A model generated the notes under the pieces. The model was not told the DNA's origin. It searched no databases and was given only the letters and a program-made list of their open reading frames with translations. A stretch of 64,000 nucleotides of DNA from Brachyhypopomus gauderio (lineage: Eukaryota > Chordata > Actinopteri > Gymnotiformes > Hypopomidae): assembly GCF_052324685.1 (NCBI RefSeq), contig NC_135222.1, positions 6,409,914 through 6,473,913 on the forward strand, read 5' to 3'. Below, piece by piece: positions 1 through 14,700 of this stretch. Position 1 is the first letter of the stretch. The number at the start of each line of letters is the position of its first letter. A program made the translations under genes and the position numbers.

Positions 1-1042
1 ACTGTTATATTTTCAGTATTTAATTGTCTATATTACAAACTTTACAATAGAAAAATCTACTACTTTTTATATAGTGTAATATACATTGTTACAATTCTCC
101 ATGAACAAACTGACATTTTATCTATGGGAACAAGAAGTGACGGAACAGAAAACACAACGGTCTGCCACAGGAGGCAGTAACTCCCAAGGTAACGAATGGA
201 GTCAGGGGCAGGACCTTCCAGTTTTCACCATATTTCCATGATTAGGCCCTTAAAACATTACGGACTGTGTGGCAATTGATTCGGTCAGGTTTAAGCAAAT
301 AGGCCTATTTAAAATTCTAAAAGTTATGTCACGGTATCAAATTTCCTTTCTTCACAGACAAAAATGATATTGGTTTTTCCAATTCACAGCAAACGTTACA
401 AATTATTGAAAAAAAAAAAAGTTACTGGATAGTGGCTCAGATGTACCTATTCAGTAAAACACAGATCTAGTCCAAATGTAACAACTGATTCTACAAAGTA
501 AAGAATTTAATAGCTTCATAATTTTGGCAAAAATAATCACTTTAAAATCCTTATGATCTAATATTTTGACATTTCCTCACATTTAAGGGAAAACATCCCC
601 AAATAGACCAAAAAAATGTGATCCAGAAATGAAAGTATTGTAGTGTCTCATCATAATGCAATGATTCTGTTAAGTAAGTCTCTCCTTCCTATCTTATAGG
701 GCTACCCATGATCATCAAATGCTACAATGCTTTCATTTAGTAGATACCCTGTGGTAGTAGTCACAGAGAAGTTTGACTGCAATTGTATCACAAATGTCTT
801 GGGTCACCTGGAGGTGTACAATACATGGTCCCCTATAGGCAAAGTACATATGGTTTCTCTTTGCTAATCCAGATTGTGCCACAGCACAGTGTTTTCATGT
901 CTAGAAGTGCATGAGGCCAGAGCAGCTTGAAGAAAATGCATGTTCAAAAGATTCACTTAATCTAGCTGGTTATCCAGTTCTATGCAAAGGTTTGAGTATC
1001 TCTGGCAAAATATTATGCTTTAGTTTTAATGCATAGTTGCTA

Positions 1043-1048
1043 TTTATT
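1043..1048 (-). terminator. Candidate poly(A) signal for wipf2
   Basis: AATAAA on the minus strand, about 230 nt past the proposed wipf2 stop codon at 1280. The rest of 1-1279 is AT-rich sequence with no recognisable exon and is most simply wipf2 3-prime UTR and flanking DNA. A longer UTR running past the left edge is equally possible. Confidence 0.3.
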
Positions 1049-1279
1049 TCTATTTTAACAAATAATTAAGGCAAGTATATGGTGTGTGCAAACGTTTGGA
1101 CAACCGCTCTTTAGAGCACAATGATGCTCCTGCCCTGATAATCAGGTAAACACAAAGATCTCATGCTTAATTCTGTACTAAGGTCAGCTCCTGGTTGCAT
1201 TTGCATACCACTGTATTAGTGTGTCCTTATGTGTGCATGTGTAACCCCCCCCTCCCCCCTCAATCTCCCAGACTGCAGT

Positions 1280-4200
1280 TCATCTCCCAACAGGGGGCAG
1301 TGGTGGTGCTACTCTCATCACAGCTGCAGAGAGGAAGAGAGGGCAAATCTCAGTATCAACATGGGCCACAAACTCATGTCAAAAGATCAACATTCCCAAT
1401 CACACTCGCACTTCTTATAACATTCAGCACCTGGATGGGGTGGTGCTGCTAATCCCAGCTCATCCCCAGTCTGACCATCAGCCAGAGATATATTACTCTT
1501 ATTAATGTGCAGACAATGCAGAAATGACCACGAGTGACGTGCCAAACTCTAAGCCAGGAGGTCAAATGAATATGGAAAACTGGCTCTTACCTCTACCACT
1601 TTTGCTGGGGTAGATCTTGGAAATCTGCTTATACTCTTCTGGTGGGGGCAGGTCTTCCACAGGATGGAAGGAGTACCTAGACTCAAAATCATCTGAAACC
1701 CAACAAGGACCCACAAACAGTACAGATTACACCTTAACTACTGAGTCCGGCATCAAGCAAAGAATGTATTATGGGCATTTTAAATGTGTTATGTAAAAAT
1801 AATAAATAAATAAATAAAAGATAAGCTTTGAATCAACTGTTTAGACAATTCAAACTGTTTTTAGAATTGTGCTTAATAAGATCAGTGTTTGATATCAGTT
1901 ATGTGAGTTTTGTAACATGATCCATTATAGTACTTAGGAGGACAGAAATAAGATACATCTTCCCTGTTATATTACAATTGGAAGTATGAGCTCAAGTACA
2001 GACTGAAAACAATCTGTGTCCAGAAAGTAGCTATTAGTATAAACTGCAACTATAATCATTTTCTCACATCTTGAATTTCACAAACCAAGTATTTGCATTA
2101 GGGAAGAGGTTCTGTAGCATGCTGCGTCTTTTTGCCCCATTCATTTTACAACTGAATTATGAGAATGGCCTTTATAGATTTACACAAAGAGGAAACACAG
2201 TGGCATGATTTGAATTCCTGAGAGATAATTTGACTGCAGTGCTAATTTCAAACATGGATAACAACCAAGTTGCAGATAAGATATTTAGTCAATGATCTCC
2301 AATGGCAAGGTATATATGTACAAAGTTTCCAAAGAAACAGGATGTTTAATACATCAACTGTGCAAGCAAAGTGTTTCTCTTTGCGAAGAACAGCTGATGA
2401 TGGATCTCAATCTTTCTTTCTTTCTTTCTTTCAAGGTTTCTTTCAGTATAGTACTGTTATAGTACTATTATTTTATATATTACATAAATAATATGTAGTC
2501 ACATAGCTCTCAAAAAAGACATTCGTTTCTCTGGTATTACTACTTTTGGGTTATGTTTGACTAAAGTTTAGATTTGTTGTTTTCTTCTTTAAACCACATT
2601 TCTCTCATACTGTAAAAAAAATCATTGAGCCTTTATTTTCAGAAAATGACAAGTGGTGTAAATAAAGATGCTTGCAGATCTCAATTAATGCAAAAAAACT
2701 ATTTCATATTCATTTTTAAACAATACTAATGTTTCAGCAAGAGGTGATGCTGGAGTTGGTTACAACTTTTCAGGCCCACGACTCGGTGGGTTTTCATCTG
2801 GTATATACTGGGTCCATTTCTACTTGGAGATTGATACCTTGATGCCAGAGCACAGCATGCAGGAAGGCCAAGGTCCCTCACTCATAACCATGTACCCACA
2901 AAGGGATGAGGATGTTCAACAAATCACTGCACACAGCTTTATACAAATAGCACGATGGTCCAGGTAGGTTCTGGGAACTCTGATATGTTAACTCACCAGC
3001 GTAACCCTTGGAGCCAGAGGTGTGTCCGTTGCGGACAGGAGGTGGTGGAGGAGGATGTCCTGAGCCTTGACGGCCTGAGGAAGAGAGTGGCGGAGGCCTC
3101 CCTCGGCTGGGCGGCTCTGCGGAGGTCTGTGAGGTGCTGTGCATGCGATACGGCGGTGGAGGGGGGGGAGCATCACGGGTGCCGTTCCGAGATCCAGCTG
3201 AGGGAACCTGGGGGGCTTAATTAAAGAATACATATTTTAAAAAAGTTTTTAGCATGCGTAACAAATCATCCTATCAACGCGTTTAACCTACCAACACCTT
3301 CTATATTTATTTGATTTTGAAGTCATACGTGGTTAATAAGGAGTAATTCCTCAAGTGCAATGTCAGCGAACGTGACAGCAGCTGTGCTACCTGATCTGCG
3401 TCCTGGAGGGTCTCGAGCTGGTGGTGGAGGTCGACTGCTCTGCTGTGCTGCAGGTGGCGGAGGTGGGGGTGGAGCCTGGCTGCGAGTGTTACTGACAGCT
3501 TGGGTCCTCCGGTTCAGTGAATTACGTCTCTGTGGCAGCTCGGGGGGCGGGTCACCATTAGTAACTGGTGGGGGTTGTCGGTAGGGAGGTGGGGGTGGAG
3601 GTGCAGATGAAGATGAAGATATATGTGAAGGGCGAGAGTTTTTTGATGGGCCATCACGTCCAGATGACGAAGGAGGGGGGCCCTTGTTGGCATGCAGTGG
3701 TGGGAGGGGCTTCTCACGACTGTGGGACGGACCAGTGACCTTCTGCTGAGAAGCGGGAGGACCAGTATTGCCACGGCGATTAAAAGGTGGAGGAGGAGGA
3801 GGGGCAGAAGAGGCACTGGTTGGTTTAGATGTGTCAGCCAATGAGGGGCGGGGGGTTCGAGATGGCTCAGGGGGTGCAGGACGCTCCTCGTCAGCCTGGC
3901 GGGCCGTGGACGTGCTGGTGGTGCTGGGTGTGCGCGGGACTGCAGGACGTGAACCGGGTGGCCGCAGTGCTGATCTTCCAGCGGTACTGTCTGCAAACAC
4001 AGACATCCCCATCAGCACCACCCACTTCCATCTCTCCTTCCTTATCCTCATGGCATGGCAAGAAATTCTTCAAATGCTAATGTTATGCCACTCCCCAAAT
4101 CACATTAACTTGATTAATGTTCAGCACTTTAATAATAATAATAAATCCTAAACTGGACTCAAACAGTTTTTAAATCATGTTACAACTACAAGAATCAATG

Positions 4201-5209
4201 ACCTTTCAGTACTCTGAATTTGAGATGCTTTATGAATATTTAAAGCTAAAAAATTCTATAAATACACAAAAAACAAAAGCAGAGTTAACGCTTTACATCC
4301 AAGCTGCAGTCACACTCTTTAGGTCTTAACATAATATTGTCCAATTAGAAAAAAATATTATAGCCAATTTATTAAGGACTGCAAGGCTCAAGTTTAGACG
4401 TTATATTCACAATAAAGTTGAATGCCAGGTTTGTAGTACAGAAGGTGACAGAGAGGCTTTCTCTGTGAAGGACCTTATAGAACTACCTCCAACAGGCCGT
4501 AATTTGGGCACCCCTCTACTGAACAGGCCTCCCATTGGCCCAGGCCCAGAACTGCCACCAAAGCCCCCTCCACTTCCTCCCCCACCACTGCTACTGCCTC
4601 CACCTGCTCCAGACTCTAAGGAATCAAACATACACACAAACATACACACACACACACACACACACAAACAAATGATTAGCGACAAAACAGGCCTTGTCAA
4701 GCATCACTGCTAGATTAATATAGATTAATCTAGAGACCACACCGACGACCTACTCTCAATAACAGGTGCACTTCTGTCATTAACGGCGGTGACTTTTTTC
4801 AGCCTGGTCCCTTTGCATATATCCGACAACAGAGCACCTCTTCCTTTTGCTTCATTTTGACTCAGTTTGGGTGCGGTGGTGTTTGCCTGTAAAAGAATAA
4901 AATAATTTAAAATTGAAATTAAATTGAAAAATAAAATCGAGTCACAAATTATTAACCAAAAAAAAACAAACAAAACAACAGTCCATTTAACATGCCTATG
5001 ACATGTTTATAAGGGTGGATAAAACACAATAGCTAGCATGAAACGTTGGCAAAACTGGCTTATTGTCAAGCTGAATTATGCATGATCTCCACTGTCTACC
5101 GTAGAATTACAGTATGTTCTGAGTGTGCACAGTTCTTCCTTGGGGCTACCTGACTGAAGGTGGGTGGAGGAGGAGGTCCAGGTGGAGGGGGCGGAGGAGG
5201 AATGGGCAT
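1280..5209 (-). CDS. wipf2: WAS/WASL-interacting protein family member 2 (WIP-related), complete coding region
   Basis: Proline-rich cytoskeletal protein that binds N-WASP and monomeric actin and controls actin polymerisation. Coding exons on the minus strand, in order: 5209-5150, 4886-4754, 4615-4487, 3990-3391, 3215-2997, 1692-1591, 1323-1280. All junctions have GT/AG and the lengths sum to 1287 nt (428 aa; human WIPF2 is about 440). Exon 1 encodes MPIPPPPPPPPGPPPPPTF, as in WIPF2. Exon 2 carries the WH2 actin-binding block (GRGALLSDICKGTRLKKV, then NDRSAP). Exon 4 is a long polyproline region with an ELPQRRNSLNR motif. Exon 5 has a PPPPPPYRMH motif. Exon 6 is the WASP-binding segment (DDFESRYSFHPVEDLPPPEE). 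The tiny last exon ends APPLPPVGR-stop, the WIP-family tail. The N-terminus and the ICKGT block fit WIPF2 better than WIPF1 or WIPF3. The last exon is the least certain, but its phase and ending fit. Confidence 0.93.
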
Positions 5210-7147
5210 CGTGGTGTCTCCCAGAGAATGCCAACTGTTGCCTCAATCTCACCGGCACTCTTTATACGCCACGCTGAGGCTCTGTCGAACAGACACACAA
5301 ACATGTCAATATGTATTTACTTAGGTCATTCTGAAACAACAAGAGGGACACCATGTAACCCAGTGGCTCCTGTAACCTACCTGAACCTGTATAAATAAAG
5401 GCACGTAGGAATTAGCATCAGCAGTGCCAAAGTAGTGTAGTCTTTTTCACATGCAAAAAAGAGCCAGCATATTCAAAAATGAATAATAAGCCTGCTATTT
5501 CCTTCTTTGCACTGATCACCTGAGTTCTGGTTACTAAAGCTCCCCTAATCAGACAGATGGTCTTGCTGATATAAGCAGAATGGGAGTGCTTCGTATACTT
5601 TCTTTCCCCGTACCACTAAGTACAACTCTAGTTTCCAAAAATGTTAAAGAATGTTTTGCTACACTTCTAACTACACGCCTAGACTTAAAAAAATGTTTGA
5701 GCACGTTCACACATGAAGAAATCCCTGAGTCACATGCACACGCGCGCGTGCGCACATTCATACGCACGCATGCATACAGGCACACACTCACCAGGTAAAC
5801 AGAGATTCAAGGTGATATAAAGCTTCGTCAGTTCTAAAAGGAATGTCGTTAAGCAGGATCACCAGCAACCAAACAAGTAACGGAAGAAAGGCTTGAAACT
5901 AAAAAGTTAAGGCGATTAGCTATCTGCTCTGTATTTGAAATACATGAAATGTTTCATTTATGCCTGTCACACATGCTGACTTTGGAAAAACTAAATGATA
6001 TCCGCATTCAAATAGATGAATGCTAAAAACGACGAGCTTCAGTTTGCTGCACCCATACATTCATAGCAAAGATACATTAACCAGTAGTGTTTAACTTCAT
6101 AAACATTTTCCGAAAGGCATTATTTCAATTAATAACTGTACACATACTGCTAAATACACCTATAAAAGTAAAACCAATGACTTTGTAGGACCTAAAAGGG
6201 ATATTAAGTGGTCAAATATGTTCACAACGTTTTCAAATAAATAGCCCAAACTCTTATGTGTGTGGTGTGACCATCCTACTATAAAGTACTGAAGACAAAT
6301 CAAAAGCAGATGAAGAGCTGAAATTTTTTAACACAATCAGGTGTCCTGTGTCGACTATCCTAGAGGAGTGTTGACGCTCGTGCACTTGAGCCAATATGGC
6401 ACGCGCCTAGCGATGGCGGACTTTAGTCTACTGGATTTAAACCTTAAAATAATTAGACATTGAATAAATAATAGATTAAATTCACCGTACCTTAGAGAAC
6501 GAGTGTGAGCTACCTCTCGGCAAAGGTCCTATACAGATTGTCCTAATGATTAATGTACCTTACACTTAATTTACACCAATGCATAATTCCCAAACGCGAA
6601 CAAGGAAATGGATGAGCAGGTAAAATCCAGTGCTTGTGAAATGACGCGTATAGATCTGTGCCTAGGTCGCCAAACTCTTTAGGACAATGAACAGCTACAT
6701 ATCAGAAAAAAAATAGAACATATATAAATAAATAAATAAATATATAATATATAATAAATGACAAATATCACCATAAATTGAACACAGCTTCAATTTGCAA
6801 TTATACACTGACAGGCTATTTGATTATATGACCGCATAAACTACCTGCAAACTCCACCAGGGAGAGCTTCTGGAAAGAAAACCGAAGGCTAAGGGTGTTA
6901 ACTTTGCAGAAGTTAAATAGTATAAATATAGGTAGAGTACTGGCTCAATTGCCAGCAACTCAACACTGTACAGTCTATTCGCAGGTTGGTCTAAATGGTG
7001 CTTAAGGGAAAATAAAGTTAGTTATTTTAGAGTGCTTATAGAAAAATTGACAGTGACAAACCAACAGCAGAACAACTCGCTAAGTTATTCTTTTCACTCT
7101 CCGAGAACACTGCAAGTGAATATTTTGTCAAGCATACGATGTCTTAC

Positions 7148-7210
7148 CTGTTGCTACTGAATGATTCGCGTCTGTAACGGCATTGAAAGAAATAAGTCCC
7201 AACAAAATTA
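7148..7210 (-). other. wipf2: Probable 5-prime UTR exon of wipf2
   Basis: On the minus strand a good splice donor (CAG followed by GTAAGA) lies at 7148/7147. It is upstream of the first coding exon of wipf2 and downstream of a CpG-containing stretch at 7450-7550 that looks like a promoter; that stretch includes a CCATTTT core on the minus strand, as in YY1 sites. The upper limit given is arbitrary because a transcription start cannot be read from sequence. The intron from 5210 to 7147 contains no other recognisable coding exon. Confidence 0.45.
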
Positions 7211-7556
7211 ATACTCCAGCAATATCGGAATAAGTGGCCGGTTACAAAGCAAAACTGGCAGCCAAGTAACGTTAACTAATCGTAATCAGTTTCATGTTAT
7301 CCACTTGAAAGCAGGGCACACTGGCGACGAATCAAACTGACAAATCTTTTAGTCCAAATAAAAAACAGAAAAAGTAAACATGCAGCAAGTGGGCACAACT
7401 GACATCCCAAATTTCACTGCTTTTAAACTTTCCTTAATGCCCAACGAGCAGGGCCGTTCGTTCTATAGGGCTTCAGCAAACCCAGTTCTACGAAACCCGG
7501 AAATCGAGTGCGCGACACAAAATGGAGGCAGATCCCGAAGTACCCCGATTACAGCC

Positions 7557-7644
7557 GAAAGGTATTGGGTAATGTAGAGTAAGTTCTATGAACACTCTTC
7601 GAAAGGTATTAGGTAATGTAGAGTAAGTTCTATGAACACTCTTC
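7557..7644. repeat. 44-bp direct tandem duplication near the wipf2 promoter
   Basis: Two adjacent 44-bp copies, 7557-7600 and 7601-7644, starting GAAAGGTATT and ending GAACACTCTTC, with one visible mismatch. They lie just upstream of the putative wipf2 promoter. The rest of the spacer from 7645 to 8784 is AT-rich. It holds an AAC/AAT triplet microsatellite at 8305-8352 and a run of 17 G at 8412-8428, and no gene that I recognise. Confidence 0.85.
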
Positions 7645-8735
7645 GTGATTTATTAGACCTATGAGCAAGAGTTCCTCATCTAAACTAGTTCAAAAAAGCT
7701 TAAACATTATCTTTCATTATCCAAGACATCCAACTTATTTACAGGTAGGGAAAGTTAATGCCACACTTACCAAGGTGGTAACAAAAAGTATCTAAACTCT
7801 AAACATAAGAAAAACGGTATCAGGTCGTTCACAATTCATGTTAAATGCTATAATAACTCCATATTACTTTCTCTGGTATGATAAATATATTATGATTACA
7901 TTGTTTATGAACAATCATTATGTACACAGACTCAAATATGCTCTGTTGGATCTTGCATTTAAAATTATAGATTATATAGGTGCAGCAACACCCTTTCCTT
8001 CTGAAACAAGGACCTAAACCTTTAAAGCTAGTGATTCCAGCAATATTGTTTACGTTAATTCAGTTACATTAAGTACATTAAACCCTCTCTGAGTATCTCT
8101 TAACATCCTTTATACATTACATCAATCTTTTTATGCAATGAAGCTATTTCCTTATGACTCAGGAAGTAATGAGAAACTATTACATTGTAAGCTGTGGGTG
8201 GTATGCCGACTGATTTAACAAACATTTAATACTATGAATGGCAGTTGTTTTACAGTAAATAGGGCAGGTGTATTTCTGAAAGCATTTATTTGAAATAATC
8301 CATACAACAACAACAATAACACAAACAACAACAACAACAATAATAATAATAAACATGCTTTCAAACAAATAGTCCAATAGAAATGCATTTAATAATGATA
8401 CAAATGAAACTGGGGGGGGGGGGGGGGGATTGTTACATTAGATTACAAGATTATTTAAAATATTTACAGTGACATATTACATTTCAGAATATGCATTCAA
8501 ATATTCATTAGAGCCCATGCATGTTTTGAACTGTTACTAATTTCCTTTATTCTAACATTTATCCAAATAATAATGTCCTTGTAGTATACATTTAATGTAC
8601 ATTTAGACACAGGTAGCCTATTATTACAAATACTTACATAACAACACAAAATAAAATACATTTTACACATTATATAACATTTTCATCAATGATACACTAG
8701 AAACCAAACCACCACTTTAATCTTCCATGGCATAT

Positions 8736-8741
8736 TTTATT
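8736..8741 (-). terminator. Candidate poly(A) signal of the AHNAK-like gene
   Basis: AATAAA on the minus strand, about 45 nt beyond the stop codon of the giant exon. Confidence 0.35.
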
Positions 8742-8784
8742 GTTAATCACATCCATGTCATTTCATATTCTTTTTAATTGTTAG

Positions 8785-11700
8785 TCATACAATTGTTAAT
8801 AATTTAAACTTTGACTTTTTTAAAGTGCCATGTGGTACATCAAGATCTAAATCTGAAACCAAAGAATCCAAGTCTTTTGTAAGTTTGATACTGCCATTTG
8901 TTTTTTTCTTGAGGGATTCAGCCTTTGATCTAGTAGTGGATATACTTGGATCTATATCTGGATCATGGAATTCAGGTTCAGTGAATTTTATGCCAGGTGA
9001 ATTGAACTCCCCTCTGCCTTTCATATTAGGCAACTTTATATCTGAGAGTCCTAAATCAGGCACCTCAAAACTGTCAATATCCAGTTTGCTAAATGAAGGG
9101 TCTGTATCTGCAAGTGTATGATTTGTTTTGGGACCTTTAAGATCAGCTCTGGTGTCAAATTCAGGAGCCCTAATATCTGGATCAAATTTAGGAGACGATA
9201 AGAATAAATTTCCTTTAACTTCCGGATCATGTTCTTTAAAATCTGGAATGTCAAATTTTGGGGTTTTTAATCTGGGTGTTTTGAATTTACCTCCAGCACC
9301 ATTCACATCAGTTTCAGGAGATTTCACATCAAGTTGAGGCCTTTTCATGTGAGATTCAGGGAATTGCAAGTTTGTGTCTGGGGAATCAGGCAGTCTAACT
9401 TTACCTAAAGCAGCATCTGTATTGATCTCTCCTTTCATTGTAGGTGGGGAAGTATTCATCTCGGGTACCTTTATGTTAGGCCGTGAAAGTCCAAAATCAG
9501 GCATCTTAAATTTTGGCACATTCACTTTGCCCGATGGCAAGTCCATATCTGGAAGATTAACGTCAGATTTGAATCCCTGAAGATTAGCTTTGGGTCCATC
9601 AAAACTAATGTCATGTCCACTAAGACCTGCATTCAGTTTAGGATTAACATTAGGATCCTTAAATCCTGGCAAACCAATTTTAGGAGCCTTTAATCTAGGC
9701 ATATTAAGTTTACCCTCAGGACCATCAATGTCAATATCTGGAGATTTCACATCTAATTTTGGCCCTCTCATGTTGGCTTCAGGGAATTTCAAATTCACAT
9801 CAGGGACATCAGATACTCCTTTAACTTTGGGTGCTTTGATATTAGGCATTGGCCCTTTAGGCATTCTTATTTTGCTGGATGGCAAATCGATGTCAGGAAG
9901 TGTAAGGCCAGCTTTAGAACCTTTAAGACCAGCTTTGGGTCCATCAATATCAATGTCAGGAGTGTTAATTTCTGCATCCAGATTTGATGATGGTAAGGTA
10001 AAATCTGGATGCTTCAAGTCTCCTTTGATGTCAGTTTTGGGTCCTTTAACTCCCGGGATGCTAAATTTCGGTGTTTTAAATTTGGGCTTTTTGAGGTTAC
10101 CTGCTGAACCCTCCATGCCAATATCAGGAGAATTGTAATCCAAGTTGGGAGTCTTCAAATCAGATTCAGGAAGAGTCATATTAACGCCTTTGCCACTGAT
10201 TCCTCCCTTAAATTTAGGGCCTTTGAGATCTGGACTTTTGGGCAAATTGCCCGAAAGTCCAAATTTAGGCTTTTTCAGCTTCCCAGTGTTAAATTCAGGA
10301 GCATTAATGTCAAAATTTGGTTTCTCCAAAGATGGCATTTTCATTTTACCAGCATGAATATCTGTATCTAACTCTGGGGCTGTGAAATTTGGTTTATGAC
10401 CTTTAATATTAAAGTCAGGTGAATTAATATCTCCCTTAAATGTAGGAGCTGAGATATCCATTTCAGGTGTTTTAACTTTGGGATGTCCTAAAGTGGGAAT
10501 TTTAAAAGTTGGCATCTTCATTTTTCCTGAAGGGCCATCAATGTCCATATCAGGAGATTTGACATTTAGGTTTGGGCCTTCAAAATCAGGTTTGGAAAGG
10601 TTCAAGTCCATTTTGGGGTTATCAATTCCTCCCTTAATTTTGGGGCCTTTGAGATTTGGGCCTTTGGGTAAATTACCTGAAAATCCAAATTTGGGCATTT
10701 TAAATTTTCCTGTGGGAACATCAGTGTCAAACCCAGGGGCCTTCATGTCAACATTTGGTGTTTTCAGAGTTGACCCTTTAATTTTACCTGTGGGCATGTC
10801 TATATTTACATCTGGACCAGTGAAGTCTGGTGAATTGATTTCCCCCTTAATCATACCAGGTGCAAGATCCATCTCAGGTGCCTTTACATTAGGACCTGAT
10901 AGCCCCAAATTGGGTGTCTTCAGCTTGGGCATTTTCACATTGCCTGATGGTAAGTTGACGTCTGGAAGTGTTAAGCCTCCTTTTGAACTTTTAAATTTGG
11001 GCCCATCAATGTTCATGTCAGGAGGACTGATTTCTCCATCCAATCCGGGTGATGACAAGTTCAAATCTGGATGCTTCAAGTCTCCTTTAATGTCAGTTTT
11101 GTGTCCTTTAAATCCAGGGATGCTAAATTTTGGTGTTTTGAATTTTGGTGTTTTGAATTGACCCGCTGAACCCTCCATGCCAATATCAGGAGAGTTGTAA
11201 TCCAAGTTGGGAGTCTTCAAATCAGATTCAGGAAGAGTTAAATTAATGTCTTGGCCACTGATTCCTCCCTTAAATTTGGGGCCTTTGAAATCTGGACTTT
11301 TGGGCAAATTGCCCGAAAGTCCAAATTTAGGCTTTTTTAGCTTCCCAGTATTAAATTCAGGAGCATTAATGTCAAAATTGGGTTTCTCCAAAGTTGGCAT
11401 TTTCATTTTACCAGCATGGATATCTGCATCTAGATCTGGGACTGTGAAATTTGGTTTATGGCCTTTCATTTTAAACTCAGGTGAATTAATATCTCCCTTA
11501 AATGTAGGAGCTGAGATGTCCATTTCGGGTGTTTTAACTTTGGGACGTCCTAAAGTAGGAATCTTAAAATTTGGCATTTTCATTTTTCCTGAAGGGCCAT
11601 CAATGTCCATATCAGGAGATTTGACATTTAGGTTTGGGCCTTCAAAATCAGGTTTGGAAAGGTTCAAGTCCATTTTGGGGTTATCAATTCCTCCCTTAAT

Positions 11701-14700
11701 TTTGGGGCCTTTGAGATCTGGTCCTTTGGGTAAATTACCTGAAAATCCAAATTTGGGCATTTTAAATTTTCCTGTGGGAACATCAGTGTCAAACTCGGGG
11801 GCCTTCATGTCAACATTTGGTGTTTTCAGAGTTGACCCTTTAATTTTACCTGTGGGCATGTCTATATTTACATCTGAACCAGTGAAATCTGGTGAATTGA
11901 TCTCCCCCTTAATCATACCAGGTGAGAGATCCATCTCAGGTGCCTTTACATTAGGACCTGATAGCCCTAAATTGGGTGTCTTCAGCTTGGGCATTTTCAC
12001 ATTGCCTGATGGTAAGTTGACATCTGGAAGTGTTAAGCCTCCTTTTGAACTTTTAAATTTAGGCCCATCAATGTTCATGTCAGGAGCACTGATTTCTCCA
12101 TCCAATCCGGGTGATGACAAATTCAAATCTGGATGCTTCAAGTCTCCTTTAATGTCAGTTTTGGGTCCTTTAAATCCAGGGAAGCTAAATTTTGGTGTTT
12201 TGAATTTTGGTGTTTTGAATTTACCTCCTGAACCCTCCATGCCAATATCAGGAGAGTTGTAATCCAAGTTGGGAGTCTTCAAATCAGATTCAGGAAGAGT
12301 CATATTAATGCCTTTGCCACTGATTCCTCCCTTAAATTTAGGGCCTTTGAGATCTGGACTTTTGGGCAAATTGCCTGAAAGTCCAAATTTAGGCTTTTTC
12401 AGCTTCCCAGTGTTAAATTCAGGAGCATTAATGTCAAAATTTGGTTTCTCCAAAGTTGGCATTTTCATTTTACCAGCATGGATATCTGTATCTAACTCTG
12501 GGGCTGTGAAATTTGGTTTATGACCTTTAATATTAAAGTCAGGTGAATTAATATCTCCCTTAAATGTAGGACCTGAGATATCCATTTCAGGTGTTTTAAC
12601 TTTGGGATGTCCTAAAGTGGGAATTTTAAAAGTTGGCATCTTCATTTTTCCTGAAGGGCCATCAATGTCCATATCAGGAGATTTGACATTTAGGTTTGGG
12701 CCTTCAAAATCAGGTTTGGAAAGGTTCAAGTCCATGTTAGGGGTATCAATTCCTCCCTTAATTTTGGGGCCTTTGAAATCTGGTCCTTTGGGTAAATTAC
12801 CTGAAAATCCAAATTTGGGCATTTTAAATTTTCCTGTGGGAACATCAGTGTCAAACTCAGGGGCTTTCATGTCAACATTTGGTGTTTTCAGAGTTGACCC
12901 TTTAATTTTACCTGTGGGCATGTCGATATTTACATCTGGACCAGTGAAGTCTGGTGAATTGATCTCCCCCTTAATCATACCAGGTGAAAGATCCATCTCA
13001 GGTGCCTTTACATTAGGACCTGATAGCCCCAAATTGGGTGTCTTCAACTTGGGCATTTTCACATTGCCTGATGGTAAGTTGACATCTGGAAGTGTTAAGC
13101 CTCCTTTTGAACTTTTAAATTTAGGCCCATCAATGTTCATGTCAGGAGCACTGATTTCTCCATCCAATCCGGGTGACGACAAGTTAAAATCTGGATGCTT
13201 CAAGTCTCCTTTAATGTCAGTTTTGTGTCCTTTAAATCCAGGGAAGCTAAATTTTGGTGTTTTGAATTTTGGTGTTTTGAATTTACCCACTGAACCCTCC
13301 ATGCCAATATCAGGAGAGTTGTATTCCAAGTTGGGAGTCTTAAAATCAGATTCAGGAAGAGTTAAATTAATGTCTTGGCCACTGATTCCTCCCTTAAATT
13401 TGGGGCCTTTGAGATCTGGACTTTTGGGCAAATTGCCTGAAAGTCCAAATTTAGGTTTTTTCAGCTTCCCAGTGTTAAATTCGGGAGCATTAATGTCAAA
13501 ATTTGGTTTCTCCAAAGTTGGCATTTTCATTTTACCAGCATGGATATCTGTATCTAACTCTGGGGCTGTGAAATTTGGTTTATGACCTTTAATATTAAAG
13601 TCAGGAGAATTAATATCTCCCTTAAATGTAGGACCTGAGATATCCATTTCGGGTGTTTTAACTTTGGGATGTCCTAAAGTGGGAATTTTAAAAGTTGGCA
13701 TCTTCATTTTTTTTGAAGGGCCATCAATGTCCATATCAGGAGATTTGACATTTAGGTTTGGGCCTTCAAAATCAGGTTTGGAAAGGTTCAAGTCCATGTT
13801 AGGGGTATCAATTCCTCCCTTAATTTTGGGGCCTTTGAGATTTGGGGCGTTGGGTAAATTACCTGAAAATCCAAATTTGGGCATTTTAAATTTTCCTGTG
13901 GGAACATCAGTGTCAAACTCAGGGACCTTCATGTCAACATTTGGTGTTTTCAGAGTTGACCCTTTAATTTTACCCGTGGGCATGTCTATATTTACATCTG
14001 GACCAGTGAAGTCTGGTGAATTGATCTCCCCCTTAATTATACCAGGTGAGAAATCCATCTCAGGTGCCTTTACATTAGGACCTGATAGCCCTAAATTGGG
14101 TGTCTTCAGCTTGGGCATTTTCAAATTGCCTGATGGTAAGTTGACATCTGGAAGTGTTAAGCCTCCTTTTGAACTTTTTAATTTAGGCCCATCAATGTTC
14201 ATGTCAGGAGTACTGATTTCTCCATCCAATTCAGGTGATGATACGCTCAAATCTGGATGCTTCAAGTTTCCTTCGGTTTTGGGTCCTTTAAACCCAGGCA
14301 TGTCAAATTTTGGTGTTTTAAATTTTGGAGTTTTGAGTTTACCTCCTGAACTCTCAATGCCAATATCAGGAGAGTTGTAATCCAAGTTAGGAATCTTCAA
14401 ATCAGATTCAGGAAGAGTTAAATCAATGTCTTTGCCATTGATTCCTCCCTTAAATTTAGGCCCTTTGAGATCTGGACTTTTGGGTAAATTGCCTGAAAGT
14501 CCAAATTTAGGCATTTTCAGCTTCCCTGTGTTGGCATAAGTGTCAAATTCAGGAGAATTAATGTCATAATTGGGTTTCTCCAAAGTTGGCATTTTCACTT
14601 TACCAGAATGGATATCTGCATCTAGCTCTGGGACTGTGAAATTTGTTTTATGACCTTTAATATTAAAGTCAGGTGAATTAATATCTCCCTTAAATGTAGG

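Noticed and set aside
9590..14380. Several long plus-strand open frames (up to about 350 codons) opposite the AHNAK-like exon
   Set aside because: They are mirror frames of the repetitive coding exon, follow its 1062-bp period, and show no independent homology or start context.
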